Below, piece by piece: positions 35,222-43,494 of a DNA stretch of 64,000 bases (within the stretch, counting starts at the first letter, position 1; each line of letters opens with the position of its first letter). The notes under the pieces are model-generated. The model did not search any database and had not been told where the DNA came from. It saw only the letters and a list, made by a program, of their open reading frames with translations. The stretch is taken from NCBI GenBank assembly GCA_044232905.1, contig JBIIKZ010000005.1, positions 1 to 64,000 on the forward strand, read 5' to 3'. Position numbers and translations under genes: made by a program. The stretch comes from CANHVK01 sp044232905. GTDB taxonomy: Bacteria; Bacteroidota; Bacteroidia; Flavobacteriales_D; Crocinitomicaceae.

Positions 35222-35548
35222 TTAACAACACTTATTTTTCATTACAGATTCAATAGCAACCCCCATAAATTTCGTGATTTGTTGAAATATGTTTGGATTC
35301 AAACAATAGCAAATGGAATTCCCTTCGATATTTCCTTGAATAATCCCCACTTGTTTCAATTCACGTAAATGCTGGGAAATAGTCGCTTGCGATAATGGTA
35401 ACTCATTCACGATATCTCCGCATATACATTGTTTGTGTTGAATCAAATACTCCACAATTGCAACACGAGCCGGATGACCCAATGCTTTTAACACATTCGC
35501 TAATTCATTTTGGTGATCTGTAAAATGTTCTGATTTTGTAATTCCCAT
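35222..35548 (-). CDS. arsR: ArsR-family metalloregulator
   Basis: A 108-residue winged-helix repressor. The helix-turn-helix is LSQATISQHLRELKQVGII (residues ~51-69). The metal-binding segment reads KQCICGD, comparable with the ELCVCDL box of ArsR, and the C-terminus ends KNKCC, giving extra thiols. It is first in a minus-strand series leading to the aquaporin gene. A 20-bp two-fold symmetric site lies 15 bases upstream of its start. Arsenite or antimonite is the probable inducer, by family; another soft metal is possible. Confidence 0.9.
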   Translation of the reverse strand: MGITKSEHFTDHQNELANVLKALGHPARVAIVEYLIQHKQCICGDIVNELPLSQATISQHLRELKQVGIIQGNIEGNSICYCLNPNIFQQITKFMGVAIESVMKNKCC

Positions 35549-35562
35549 ATCGCTTTAAATCT

Positions 35563-35582
35563 ATATTGCAATATTACGATAT
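35563..35582. promoter_or_regulatory. Probable ArsR operator
   Basis: The 20-base site ATATTGCAATATTACGATAT has 16 of 20 positions in two-fold symmetry, and every broken pair is a transition. It lies in the promoter region of arsR, where self-repression is expected. Confidence 0.6.
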
Positions 35583-35671
35583 AATTTGAATTAAAAGAAA
35601 GATTTTAAGAAAAAAGACTAAAGACAGATACTATTAAAGAATTACAACCTAATTCAGATTGGAAAAAAATG

Positions 35672-35697
35672 AATTCCGTCAACAAACTGACGGAATT
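35672..35697. terminator. Orphan hairpin, perhaps a terminator
   Basis: AATTCCGTCA (35672-35681) pairs perfectly with TGACGGAATT (35688-35697) across a six-base loop. A T-run follows on the minus strand. No minus-strand gene ends nearby other than glyA, which has its own terminator. Confidence 0.4.
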
Positions 35698-35874
35698 TAT
35701 ATCATTCCCGTCATTTCGAATGCTAAAATCAAAGAAAAGATGGATCATTGAAAGCGAACGAGTTCAAATGGGCGATGCAAGGAAAAGTAAAGATCCCCCA
35801 AGCTTGGACGAAAGGGTATACAGTGCTTCGTTTGAAGTTGTAGATCGATCGAATGAAATGGGATTTTATAATAT

Positions 35875-35910
35875 AAAAAAAGACCGATACATTTTCATCT
35901 ATCGGTCTTT
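35875..35910 (-). terminator. glyA terminator
   Basis: AAAGACCGATA (35879-35889) pairs with TATCGGTCTTT (35900-35910) around a ten-base loop. On the minus strand the stem is followed by a U-tract. It lies 34 bases past the glyA stop. Confidence 0.8.
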
Positions 35911-35943
35911 CTTCTTTTATTTTTTCGTCTTTTATCTAATATC

Positions 35944-37227
35944 TTACTCCGGACAAATCACAAATAATGGATAGTCTTTCATCATCGCGTTCACTTTTGT
36001 TTTCACAGCAGCTAATACCTCTTCGTTTCCAACATTTGAAAGTACCTCATCGATTAACGCAACGATTTGTTTTACTTCTGTTTCTTTCAATCCACGAGAT
36101 GTAATTGCCGGTGTACCAACACGAATTCCAGATGTTACAAATGGAGATTCAGTATCAAACGGAACCATATTTTTATTTACCGTAATATCCGCTTTCACCA
36201 AATTGATTTCTGCATCTTTTCCGTTTACACCTTTTGAACGTAAATCGATCAACATACTATGGTTTTCTGTCCCTTCCGAAACGATGTTATATCCCAATTT
36301 CACTAGTTCTTCCGCCATCACAGCAGCGTTTAGTTGCACTTGTTTCATGTATTTTTTGTACTCTGGTGTCAACGCTTCTCCAAACGCTACTGCTTTTGCA
36401 GCTATTACGTGCTCTAGTGGTCCACCTTGAATTCCTGGGAAAACTGCAGCATCCAATAATGCTCCTAACGTTTTTAAGTTTCCATTGTTCCATTTGATAC
36501 CCCAAGGATTTTCAATGTTACCACGCATCATAATTACACCTCCTCTTGGTCCACGTAATGTTTTGTGGGTCGTAGTAGTAACGATATGACAAAAAGCCAA
36601 AGGATCGCTTAATAATCCTGCCGCAATCAAGCCTGCTGGATGCGAAATGTCTGCTAAAATAATTGCACCTATCTCATCTGCTACTTTACGAATACGTGCG
36701 TAATCCCAATCTCTAGAATAGGCAGAAGCACCACAAATAATCATTTTAGGTTTCTCGCGACGCGCAACTTCTTCTAACATTTCGTAATCAACATACCCTG
36801 TCTCTTTTTTCACCCCATAGAAAAATGGTTTGTACAATTTCCCAGAGAAGTTAACCGGAGAACCATGTGTCAAGTGACCACCATGTGATAAGTCAAAGCC
36901 TAAAATTTTGTCTCCAGGATTCAAACATGCTAAAAATACTGCTGCATTTGCTTGTGCACCAGAGTGAGGTTGTACATTCGCCCAAGTAGCACCAAACAAT
37001 TCACACAAACGGTCAATCGCTAATTGCTCTACTTTATCCACTACTTCACAACCACCGTAATATCTTTTTCCTGGAAGTCCTTCCGCATATTTATTTGTCA
37101 ATACAGAACCCATCGCTTCCATGACTTGTTCGCTCACAAAGTTTTCAGAAGCAATCAACTCAATTCCATGCAATTGTCTATTTTTCTCTTCTTGAATTAA
37201 ATCAAATATTACTTTATCTCTTTCCAT
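35944..37227 (-). CDS. glyA: Serine hydroxymethyltransferase
   Basis: A 427-residue pyridoxal-phosphate enzyme that interconverts serine and glycine with tetrahydrofolate, supplying one-carbon units. The PLP lysine is in VTTTTHKTLRGPRGG. Other features are LIASENFVSEQVMEAMGSVLTNKYAEGLPGKRYYGGCE, NVQPHSGAQANAA and ADISHPAGLIAAG. The C-terminal GTPAITSRGL is typical. It is single, with its own promoter and terminator. serC and serA at the window end belong to serine synthesis, which feeds this enzyme. Confidence 0.97.
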   Translation of the reverse strand: MERDKVIFDLIQEEKNRQLHGIELIASENFVSEQVMEAMGSVLTNKYAEGLPGKRYYGGCEVVDKVEQLAIDRLCELFGATWANVQPHSGAQANAAVFLACLNPGDKILGFDLSHGGHLTHGSPVNFSGKLYKPFFYGVKKETGYVDYEMLEEVARREKPKMIICGASAYSRDWDYARIRKVADEIGAIILADISHPAGLIAAGLLSDPLAFCHIVTTTTHKTLRGPRGGVIMMRGNIENPWGIKWNNGNLKTLGALLDAAVFPGIQGGPLEHVIAAKAVAFGEALTPEYKKYMKQVQLNAAVMAEELVKLGYNIVSEGTENHSMLIDLRSKGVNGKDAEINLVKADITVNKNMVPFDTESPFVTSGIRVGTPAITSRGLKETEVKQIVALIDEVLSNVGNEEVLAAVKTKVNAMMKDYPLFVICPE

Positions 37228-37255
37228 GCTATTCTATTCAGTCGTTAATAGTAAA

Positions 37256-37263
37256 CAAATATA
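37256..37263 (-). promoter_or_regulatory. -7 promoter box for glyA
   Basis: The minus strand reads TATATTTG, a perfect TAnnTTTG, 28 bases before the glyA ATG. Confidence 0.45.
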
Positions 37264-37283
37264 TTAAATAGACTTTAGACAGG

Positions 37284-37387
37284 AGACATTAGACCGTAGA
37301 AATTGAGATAAAAGATGAAAAGAAAAAAGATGTTTAGACTTTTAGCAAGCTCAAAACTTTCAATCTTATGCCTGACGTCTAATGTCT
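37284..37387. repeat. Inverted repeat in the glyA upstream gap
   Basis: AGACATTAGAC (37284-37294) is the exact reverse complement of GTCTAATGTCT (37377-37387). The flanks are low-complexity AGAC/GTCT and AAAGATG/CATCTTT words, also seen around arsR. Confidence 0.5.
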
Positions 37388-37484
37388 TTAATCTTATGTC
37401 TTTTTATCTTCCGTCTACCCTTCTTTTGTCTAAAATAATTCCTAATTTTATCTACTAATCCAATTTGAACAAAAAAATACAAAA

Positions 37485-38045
37485 ATGAGTGCATATAAAT
37501 TCCGTGTATTACTCGATACTGAAAAAGAAAGTGAAATTTTTCGCGATATCCTAATCAATAAAAACGATAATTTTGAAAGTCTGTATAATGCAATTATTCA
37601 GTCGTTTAATTTTACCGGACAAGAAATGGCTTCTTTTTATTTGTCTAACGATAATTGGGACAAAGGACATGAAATTAGCCTGATGGATTTGAATTACGGC
37701 GACGAATCCCTTGAGGAAAAGGCTTCAGTAATGTCGGATGCAAACATTAAAGATTTCATCGAAGTAGACGATCAAAAAATCATTTTGGTGTACGATTTCA
37801 TGCGTATGTGGATTTTCTTGATTGAATTAGTAGAAATTTTAGACGATTCAATCGGTGCTCCGGAAGTTGCTTTAGCGATTGGAATGGCTCCGCCAGAAGA
37901 TTCTAGAGCTACTGGTATTGAAGAAGGGGAAGATGCTCTACTTTTTGATGAAGATGAATCGGATGAAGACGAAGATGAATTTGGTTTAGATGATTATGAA
38001 GACGGATACTCCGAAGAAGATTACTCTAACTTTGATGAATATTAA
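37485..38045 (+). CDS. pRiA4b ORF-3-like protein with acidic tail
   Basis: A 186-residue cytoplasmic protein. The first ~125 residues (YKFRVLLDTEKESEIFRDILINKNDNFESLYNAIIQSFNFTGQEMASFYLSNDNWDKGHEI) match the plasmid pRiA4b ORF-3-like domain (PF07929), found both in mobile elements and as chromosomal genes. The last ~45 residues are nearly all Asp/Glu. No transposase lies nearby, so this copy appears resident. It starts a four-gene run on the plus strand; the methyltransferase gene begins 6 bp later. Confidence 0.8.
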   Translation: MSAYKFRVLLDTEKESEIFRDILINKNDNFESLYNAIIQSFNFTGQEMASFYLSNDNWDKGHEISLMDLNYGDESLEEKASVMSDANIKDFIEVDDQKIILVYDFMRMWIFLIELVEILDDSIGAPEVALAIGMAPPEDSRATGIEEGEDALLFDEDESDEDEDEFGLDDYEDGYSEEDYSNFDEY

Positions 38046-38051
38046 TTAATT

Positions 38052-38756
38052 ATGGAAAAATACGGTGATCCAATTGGAAAAGCAATAACAGACTTTTCTA
38101 GATCAAAACGACCAGACGACATTATCGTTTGTTCTGAAATATGTGAAGATGATATCATTCCAATTGAAGTGCTTTTTCGTAATGAAGACGAAATGCCTGA
38201 ATTGGAAGTATTAGCCTTGCAAAATGCAATAGGAAAAATCCTAGATGTTGGCGCTGGTGCAGGCACACACGCTAATTACCTGCAAAATATGGGGAAAGAC
38301 GTAACTGCAATAGACATCTCAGAAGGTGCAGTGGCTTTCATGCAAACACAAGGATTGAAAAGTAAAAAAGTGGATTTTTTCGACTTGAAAGATGAAAAGT
38401 TCGATACCATTCTAATGTTAATGAACGGAATAGGTATTGCAGGAACGCTTTCTAACTTGGAGCAAACATTAGAGCACGCAAAATCCTTATTGAATCCTGG
38501 AGGTAAAATCTTATGTGATTCTTCCGACATCAAATATTTATACGAAGATGAAGATGGCTCATTATGGGTTAACTTGAACCAAGAATATTACGGGAACTTT
38601 CGTTTTCAAATGAAATACAAAAAAGAAACGGGACCATGGTTTGATTGGTTATATGTCGATTTCGACTCGTTATTTACCGCTGCAAAAAACGTTGGATTAA
38701 AAGCTGTAAGATTGTATGACAAAGACGATAATTATTTAGCTGAAATCACCAATTAG
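38052..38756 (+). CDS. Class I SAM-dependent methyltransferase
   Basis: A 234-residue protein. SAM motif I is ILDVGAGAGTHANYL (residues ~56-70), then VTAIDISEGAVAFMQTQG (motif II), FDTILMLMNGIGIAGTL (motif post II) and LLNPGGKILCDSSDI. The closest broad class is small-molecule or protein methyltransferases; the substrate is unknown. The next gene's ATG is 10 bp after its stop, suggesting a transcriptional unit with the phosphatase and RsmI-like genes. Confidence 0.88.
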   Translation: MEKYGDPIGKAITDFSRSKRPDDIIVCSEICEDDIIPIEVLFRNEDEMPELEVLALQNAIGKILDVGAGAGTHANYLQNMGKDVTAIDISEGAVAFMQTQGLKSKKVDFFDLKDEKFDTILMLMNGIGIAGTLSNLEQTLEHAKSLLNPGGKILCDSSDIKYLYEDEDGSLWVNLNQEYYGNFRFQMKYKKETGPWFDWLYVDFDSLFTAAKNVGLKAVRLYDKDDNYLAEITN

Positions 38757-38765
38757 TTGTTCAAA

Positions 38766-39236
38766 ATGAAGGTGCTAATGGTTTGTTTGGGTAATATTTG
38801 TCGTTCGCCAATCGCAGATGGATTGTTACGCCAAAAAGTCGATCAGCATCAATTAGACGTGGAAGTAGATTCTGCTGGAACTATCGGAATGCATGCTGGA
38901 TCGGCACCTGATTCGCGGATGATTTCAACTGCAAAAAATCGCGGCACAGATATTAGCTTTTTGAAAGCGCGTCAATTTACCGCTTCGGATTTTGAACATT
39001 TCGATGTGATTTTCGCGATGGACAAAAACAACAAACGCGACATTCTCTCGTTGGCTAAAACAGCCGAAGACAAACAAAAAGTGCATTTACTTTTAAGTAA
39101 AATATCAGACCAAGAAGAAGCGAATGTGCCAGATCCATATTATGGAACAAGCAAAGACTTTGAACACGTATACGACCTTGTAGACAAAGCAACAAACACA
39201 ATTATTCAAAAAATTAAAAACAATACATTGATATGA
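38766..39236 (+). CDS. Low-molecular-weight protein tyrosine phosphatase
   Basis: A 156-residue protein from the ATG at 38766. The P-loop CLGNICRSP has Cys7 and Arg13. The general-acid Asp is in VPDPYYG near residue 125. This is the canonical LMW-PTP form, in contrast with the arsenate-reductase-like relative at 33.9-34.5 kb. Substrates are unknown; bacterial members often act on tyrosine kinases of polysaccharide export, but no such gene is near. It overlaps the next gene by the ATGA stop-start. Confidence 0.93.
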   Translation: MKVLMVCLGNICRSPIADGLLRQKVDQHQLDVEVDSAGTIGMHAGSAPDSRMISTAKNRGTDISFLKARQFTASDFEHFDVIFAMDKNNKRDILSLAKTAEDKQKVHLLLSKISDQEEANVPDPYYGTSKDFEHVYDLVDKATNTIIQKIKNNTLI

Positions 39237-39946
39237 GTCACGGAAAATTATATTTAGTACCAACTACCTTAGGAGGAGAAACAACGAAAGATTTAATTCC
39301 AGCAGATGTAATCGAATTAATACGTGGCTTACGTTTTTTCGCTGTAGAAGATGTTAAAAGCGCTAGACGTTATTTACGTAAATTAGACCGTGAATTCCCT
39401 ATAGACGATTCTGTTTTCTTTACATTAAAAAATAATACAGCACCTGAAGACCTAAACAAAATGTTGGTTCCAATTCGTGAAGGAAACAATGTAGGTATCA
39501 TTTCGGAAGCTGGTTGTCCGGGGATTGCTGATCCAGGCGCGAACTTAGTATCGTTAGCACACCAACAAGGATTACGCGTAGGTCCATTAGTAGGTCCTTC
39601 CTCCATCCTATTAGCTTTGATTGGTAGTGGTTTCAATGGACAAGAATTTACCTTCCACGGGTACTTGCCACGCGAACGTAAAGAGCGCATTCGTAAATTA
39701 CGCGAATTTGAAATCTCCGCACGTAAAACACGCATGACCCATATTTTCATGGATACACCGTTCCGTAACATGCATATACTAGAGGATATGTTAAATGAAT
39801 TAATGGATGAAACTTACGTGAGTATCGCTTCGGATTTAACCATTCATGATGAGTCGGTACGTACGATGCGTGTAAAAGATTGGAGAGAAAATGCATACGA
39901 CCTTTCTAAAATTCCAACTATGTTCTTAATTGGACGTTTAAGCTAA
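39233..39946 (+). CDS. RsmI-like SAM-dependent methyltransferase (tetrapyrrole methylase fold)
   Basis: A 237-residue protein with the TP methylase fold (LYLVPTTLGGE; GIISEAGCPGIADPGANLVSLAHQQG; GPSSILLALIGSGFNGQEFTFHGYLP). These match RsmI, the 16S rRNA 2'-O-ribose C1402 methyltransferase, but it is shorter at the C-terminus and has a divergent N-terminus. Bacteroidota often carry both a full RsmI and such a short paralogue; which one this is cannot be decided here. Start and upstream stop overlap as ATGA. Confidence 0.82.
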   Translation: MSHGKLYLVPTTLGGETTKDLIPADVIELIRGLRFFAVEDVKSARRYLRKLDREFPIDDSVFFTLKNNTAPEDLNKMLVPIREGNNVGIISEAGCPGIADPGANLVSLAHQQGLRVGPLVGPSSILLALIGSGFNGQEFTFHGYLPRERKERIRKLREFEISARKTRMTHIFMDTPFRNMHILEDMLNELMDETYVSIASDLTIHDESVRTMRVKDWRENAYDLSKIPTMFLIGRLS

Positions 39947-39953
39947 TATTCGA

Positions 39954-41159
39954 ATGAAAAATATATTCACCCACTTAACGTTCTATGTTTTTCTGGCTAT
40001 AATCGCAGGGATATTATTAGGACATTTTAACCCAAAAATGGGTGAATCGATGGAATTCATCGGAAAATATTTTATTGCAATAATCAAAGTTTTTGTTGGA
40101 CCTATCATTTTCTTAACCATTGTATTAGGAATTGGTTCGATGGGCGACTTAAAAAAAGTAGGTCGGATTGGTTTAAAATCATTGATCTATTTTGAAGTGG
40201 TTACGACGTTTGCCTTAGCATTGGGCGTATTTCTAGCTATTTATTTAGAACCAGGAAACATTGACAAATCGGCTTTGATTCTTCAAGATGCTAGTAAATA
40301 CACATCCAAAGCTGGTGAACCGTTTAGCTGGTTAAAGTTTCTACAAAACAATTTTACGATACAGGTTTTGCTTGTTTCTATAATTGGAGGAATAACACTA
40401 AATAGTTTAAAACAAAGACAGATAATTGTTCACAAACTCGAACGCGTTTCAAAATTTGTTTTCCTGTGTTTAAAATACGTGATGTATTTAGCGCCTCTTG
40501 GTGCTTTTGGAGGAATGGCTTATGCGGTTGGTAAATTTGGATTACACACACTGATTCCTCTAGGAAAACTGGTAGGAAGTGTTTATTTGGCAATGATACT
40601 TTTCGTGATTTTGGGATTAGGTTCTATTATGCGTTATTACAAACTGAGTATTTTTAAATTCTTACGCTACATCAAAGAAGAATTATTGATCGTGCTAGGA
40701 ACCTCCTCTTCCGAAACAGCTTTACCAAACTTGATGTTAAAGCTCGAAAAACTTGGCTGTAAGAAATCCGTAGTAGGACTTGTAGTACCGACTGGTTATT
40801 CTTTCAACCTAGACGGAACCTCCATCTACTTATCTATGTCAGTCATTTTCATCGCACAATTATATGGCGTTGACCTTAGCATCAAAGAAATACTACTAAT
40901 CATTGGAATTCTTATGTTGACCTCGAAGGGTGCGGCAGGAGTAACAGGTAGTGGATTTGTTGTATTAGCATCTACCCTAGCTTCTTTACATAAAATTCCT
41001 GTGGAAGGTCTAGCGTTCTTATTAGGAGTTGATAAATTCTTAAGTGAGTCTCGTGCGATAACCAACATTATTGGAAACGGCGTCGCGACCTTGGTGATTG
41101 CAAAAAGTGAGAAAGAGTTTGATGAGGAGATGTATATGAAGGAGATTGAATTGAATTGA
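39954..41159 (+). CDS. Dicarboxylate/amino acid:cation symporter (DAACS family)
   Basis: A 401-residue inner-membrane protein with about eight helices and two hairpins, as in GltPh/DctA. Signature segments are TSSSETALPNLMLKLEKLGC (hairpin HP1 with the SSSET motif), PTGYSFNLDGTSIYLSMSVIFIAQ (NLDGT in TM7 region) and LTSKGAAGVTGSGFVVLASTLA (HP2). The substrate may be C4-dicarboxylates, glutamate or aspartate, with sodium or protons. It is separated from the RsmI-like gene by 7 bp. Confidence 0.93.
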   Translation: MKNIFTHLTFYVFLAIIAGILLGHFNPKMGESMEFIGKYFIAIIKVFVGPIIFLTIVLGIGSMGDLKKVGRIGLKSLIYFEVVTTFALALGVFLAIYLEPGNIDKSALILQDASKYTSKAGEPFSWLKFLQNNFTIQVLLVSIIGGITLNSLKQRQIIVHKLERVSKFVFLCLKYVMYLAPLGAFGGMAYAVGKFGLHTLIPLGKLVGSVYLAMILFVILGLGSIMRYYKLSIFKFLRYIKEELLIVLGTSSSETALPNLMLKLEKLGCKKSVVGLVVPTGYSFNLDGTSIYLSMSVIFIAQLYGVDLSIKEILLIIGILMLTSKGAAGVTGSGFVVLASTLASLHKIPVEGLAFLLGVDKFLSESRAITNIIGNGVATLVIAKSEKEFDEEMYMKEIELN

Positions 41160-41164
41160 ATTGA

Positions 41165-41215
41165 ATCGATTTAATTAATGTAGCAATTGATTAATTTGAA
41201 AATGTAATAATTGGT
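41165..41215. repeat. Degenerate AT-rich intergenic repeat
   Basis: Contains AATGTAGCAATTGATTAATT and TTGAAAATGTAA words shared with 23130-23285. Confidence 0.5.
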
Positions 41216-41292
41216 TAGACCAGTATTGAAAACCAATTCTCTTAAATCATAGACACAGATATTCAATACAATTTTAAAACATCCATAAAAAC

Positions 41293-41853
41293 ATGAATAA
41301 GATTACAAAAATCATTTTAGGATTAGTTGGTTTATCTGTAATTGGAATAATGACCTTTTACATCGTAACAAAAGATAAAACTTCCAAAAGTCATAAAAAA
41401 GCCATTACTAATCCTACGTTAGATACTGTTGCAATTGCGAATGTAATTGAAGATTCATCGCTAATTACAATTAGCAGGGCGTTGGGAGTCGATGGAGAAC
41501 AATTTACCCAAACAAAAGAAGCTGGAGTTTATTCAACTATAACCAATGATAAACTTTTGGTCATTGATAAAAATATTTGGAAAAAACTGATTAAAAAAAT
41601 AAAAAAGAAAATCCCCCAAATAGCGGAAGATTGTAAGTATGAATATTCAGTTTATGAATTGTCAAATTATAAATTTATTGGATTGTTAACCTACTTATCT
41701 AGTAGTAAAAATAACAACAACACGATTGCATATAGAGCAACTGAAATTAAACAAGGTGAGGCATATTCATTTGCAGGAGGTCAAATTTGTTGTGGCTGTG
41801 AAGGAGGAGAAGCATTAGTACCACAACAGTTAGACGCAGTTATTGATAAATGA
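41293..41853 (+). CDS. Unknown protein, one membrane helix, C-terminal CCGC
   Basis: A 186-residue protein that I do not recognise. An N-terminal hydrophobic helix (residues ~7-26, IILGLVGLSVIGIMTFYIVT) could be a signal anchor. The rest is polar and basic in the middle (KKLIKKIKKKIPQ). The C-terminal part contains GGQICCGCEGGEALVPQQ, whose three cysteines could bind metal or form disulfides. It is flanked by a terminator shared with the convergent small gene. Confidence 0.6.
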   Translation: MNKITKIILGLVGLSVIGIMTFYIVTKDKTSKSHKKAITNPTLDTVAIANVIEDSSLITISRALGVDGEQFTQTKEAGVYSTITNDKLLVIDKNIWKKLIKKIKKKIPQIAEDCKYEYSVYELSNYKFIGLLTYLSSSKNNNNTIAYRATEIKQGEAYSFAGGQICCGCEGGEALVPQQLDAVIDK

Positions 41854-41901
41854 AAAAACATAATTTTCGAGTAATAGTTACTAATCGAAAATTATGTTTT
41901 T
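41853..41901. terminator. Bidirectional terminator between two small genes
   Basis: Sixteen-base arms 41855-41870 and 41885-41900 are perfect reverse complements, with A and T tracts outside. The right arm also encodes the last codons of the minus-strand gene that ends at 41881. Confidence 0.75.
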
Positions 41902-42162
41902 ATTCATCTCTATTTCTGATTTCCAGTTGATATTGTATTTTTCCTTTAATATTCTTTTCTTAAGTCCATTTAATTTATGGCCATATCCCATACCGGTTTG
42001 TACGCGTTGTTCTCTCAATATTTTTTCCGCTTCAGCATGCGCTAAATCGATTCTTTTCTTGTAATACGGAATATATTCTTTTAAATCGCGTTTAAAAGAT
42101 TGATTATATCGAATGATACGAAATATGAGGTAAAGACTAAGTATCGTAATTAGAAAATACAT
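41881..42162 (-). CDS. Unknown small membrane-anchored protein
   Basis: A 93-residue protein with one N-terminal helix (MYFLITILSLYLIFRIIRY) followed by a charged region (KRDLKEYIPYYKKRIDLAHAEAEKILREQR). I do not recognise a family. Its C-terminal codons form half of the terminator hairpin. It is 33 bp downstream of the queA stop on the same strand, so it may be co-transcribed with queA. Confidence 0.55.
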   Translation of the reverse strand: MYFLITILSLYLIFRIIRYNQSFKRDLKEYIPYYKKRIDLAHAEAEKILREQRVQTGMGYGHKLNGLKKRILKEKYNINWKSEIEMNKNIIFD

Positions 42163-42195
42163 GAACCTATTGTTTTAAGATCTATACTAAGGTAG

Positions 42196-43431
42196 TTATT
42201 TTCTCCCCCACAACAAACTTCCATCGCCGTAACTTAAAAAACGGAAGTCATTAGCTAAGGCATAATCGTATACTTTTTTCCAATCTTCCCCGATCAATGC
42301 GGAAATCAATAACAACAAGGTACTTTCCGGTTGGTGGAAGTTGGTAATCAGTCCATGGATGATATGAAAGGTATATCCAGGTGCAATGATGATTTGCGTT
42401 TTGGATAAAATCGAAGTGCGTTTATTTAGTTCTAACCAAGTTAATAAGGCTTCTAAAGCTTCTTTTGCCGAACATAATTCAGTCGTTTCATAAGGTTCCC
42501 ATTGACCGACTACAAGTGCCTCAGGCGCTAATTCGGGCGAAACAAATACTTTTCTTCCTAGCCAATACAAACTTTCAATGGTACGTGTGGAAGTTGTTCC
42601 GACTGTTACTATTTTTTTAGAGTCAAGGGAATCTATCAACTTTTGAATTGTTTCTATCGAGACATCCAAGTATTCACCATGCATTTCGTGTTCGCCAATC
42701 GATTCACTTTTCACTGGTTTGAATGTTCCTGCTCCTACGTGTAGAGTGACCTGCGTTGTATCTATTCCTTTTTGCGTGAGTTCTTCTACGATATTTTCGG
42801 TGAAATGGAGTCCTGCAGTTGGTGCAGCAACGGAACCTAGTTCTTTCGCGAAAACGGTTTGGTAACGTTCTAAATCACTTTCTTCCGTTTCACGTTTTAA
42901 ATAAGGAGGCAATGGAATACTTCCAAAGGCATGTAATACCTCCGCAAAAACAACTTCTACCGGTGTCCACGACAAAGTCACATGGTAATAATCGGCTACA
43001 CGTTCTTTCTCAGAAACTGTCACTTCGATGGTTTGTCCATTCCAAGTCACTTCGCGTTTCAATGAACCATGCTTCCAACGTTTTGCATTACCTACATAAC
43101 ATTTAATAGCTATCGATCCGGTACATCCCATCGCCATTGCAGAGTCAATCGCTTCAGAAACAGCTTCTAGATAAAATAATTCTATCACCGCACCAGTGAA
43201 GGTGTGAAACAACATGCGCGCTTCGACTACCTTGGTGTTATTGAAGATTAATAAGGAATCATTCGGTAAAAACGAAGGTAGATTACGATACGTACTTTCT
43301 TCTATTTCTCCGGCTTTGTATACGAGTAATTTGGATAAATCGCGCTCCGCCAATGGATATTTTGCGATACGTTCGTCAGGAAGATTGTAGTTGTATGCAG
43401 CGATTTGTATGTGTTTCGGATTATTAACCAT
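42196..43431 (-). CDS. queA: S-adenosylmethionine:tRNA ribosyltransferase-isomerase
   Basis: A 411-residue enzyme that transfers and isomerises the ribose of SAM onto 7-aminomethyl-7-deazaguanine in tRNA, making epoxyqueuosine. The family signature runs YNLPDERIAKYPLAERDLSKLLVY, LIFNNTKVVEARM, GSIPLPPYLKRETEESDLERYQTVFAKELGSVAAPTAGLHFTE, VTLHVGAGTFKPV and TNFHQPESTLLLLISAL. It is somewhat longer than the ~350-residue norm owing to extra segments near residues 95-125 and 270-300. queD at 25.5 kb serves the same pathway. Confidence 0.95.
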   Translation of the reverse strand: MVNNPKHIQIAAYNYNLPDERIAKYPLAERDLSKLLVYKAGEIEESTYRNLPSFLPNDSLLIFNNTKVVEARMLFHTFTGAVIELFYLEAVSEAIDSAMAMGCTGSIAIKCYVGNAKRWKHGSLKREVTWNGQTIEVTVSEKERVADYYHVTLSWTPVEVVFAEVLHAFGSIPLPPYLKRETEESDLERYQTVFAKELGSVAAPTAGLHFTENIVEELTQKGIDTTQVTLHVGAGTFKPVKSESIGEHEMHGEYLDVSIETIQKLIDSLDSKKIVTVGTTSTRTIESLYWLGRKVFVSPELAPEALVVGQWEPYETTELCSAKEALEALLTWLELNKRTSILSKTQIIIAPGYTFHIIHGLITNFHQPESTLLLLISALIGEDWKKVYDYALANDFRFLSYGDGSLLWGRK

Positions 43432-43494
43432 AGTTGAGTGACGAGTTAAGAGATGAAGTGTAAAAATAGGAAGGAAATAATGAATTATGCAAAG

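Larger units (their letters stand above)
35549..35943. other. 395-bp gap between arsR and glyA
   Basis: It holds the ArsR operator, one arm of an inverted repeat (AGACTAAAGAC, 35615-35625, matching 35194-35204), a 10-bp hairpin at 35672-35697 and the glyA terminator. The stretch 35700-35870 has a weak plus-strand frame that I do not accept as a gene; its start (TCCCGTCATTTCGAATG) resembles an intergenic repeat word of this phylum. Confidence 0.5.

Noticed and set aside
35669..35974. 101-codon plus-strand frame in the arsR-glyA gap
   Set aside because: It runs through a hairpin, a terminator and the 3' end of glyA; the protein is low-complexity at its end and unlike known families.
37485..38045. 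Mobile element suggested by the pRiA4b ORF-3-like domain
   Set aside because: No transposase, terminal inverted repeats or target duplication are visible, and the gene is tightly linked to resident genes.
38766..39236. Second arsenate reductase
   Set aside because: Its P-loop CLGNICRSP and DPYY motif are those of ordinary LMW tyrosine phosphatases, and it is not in the ars operon.
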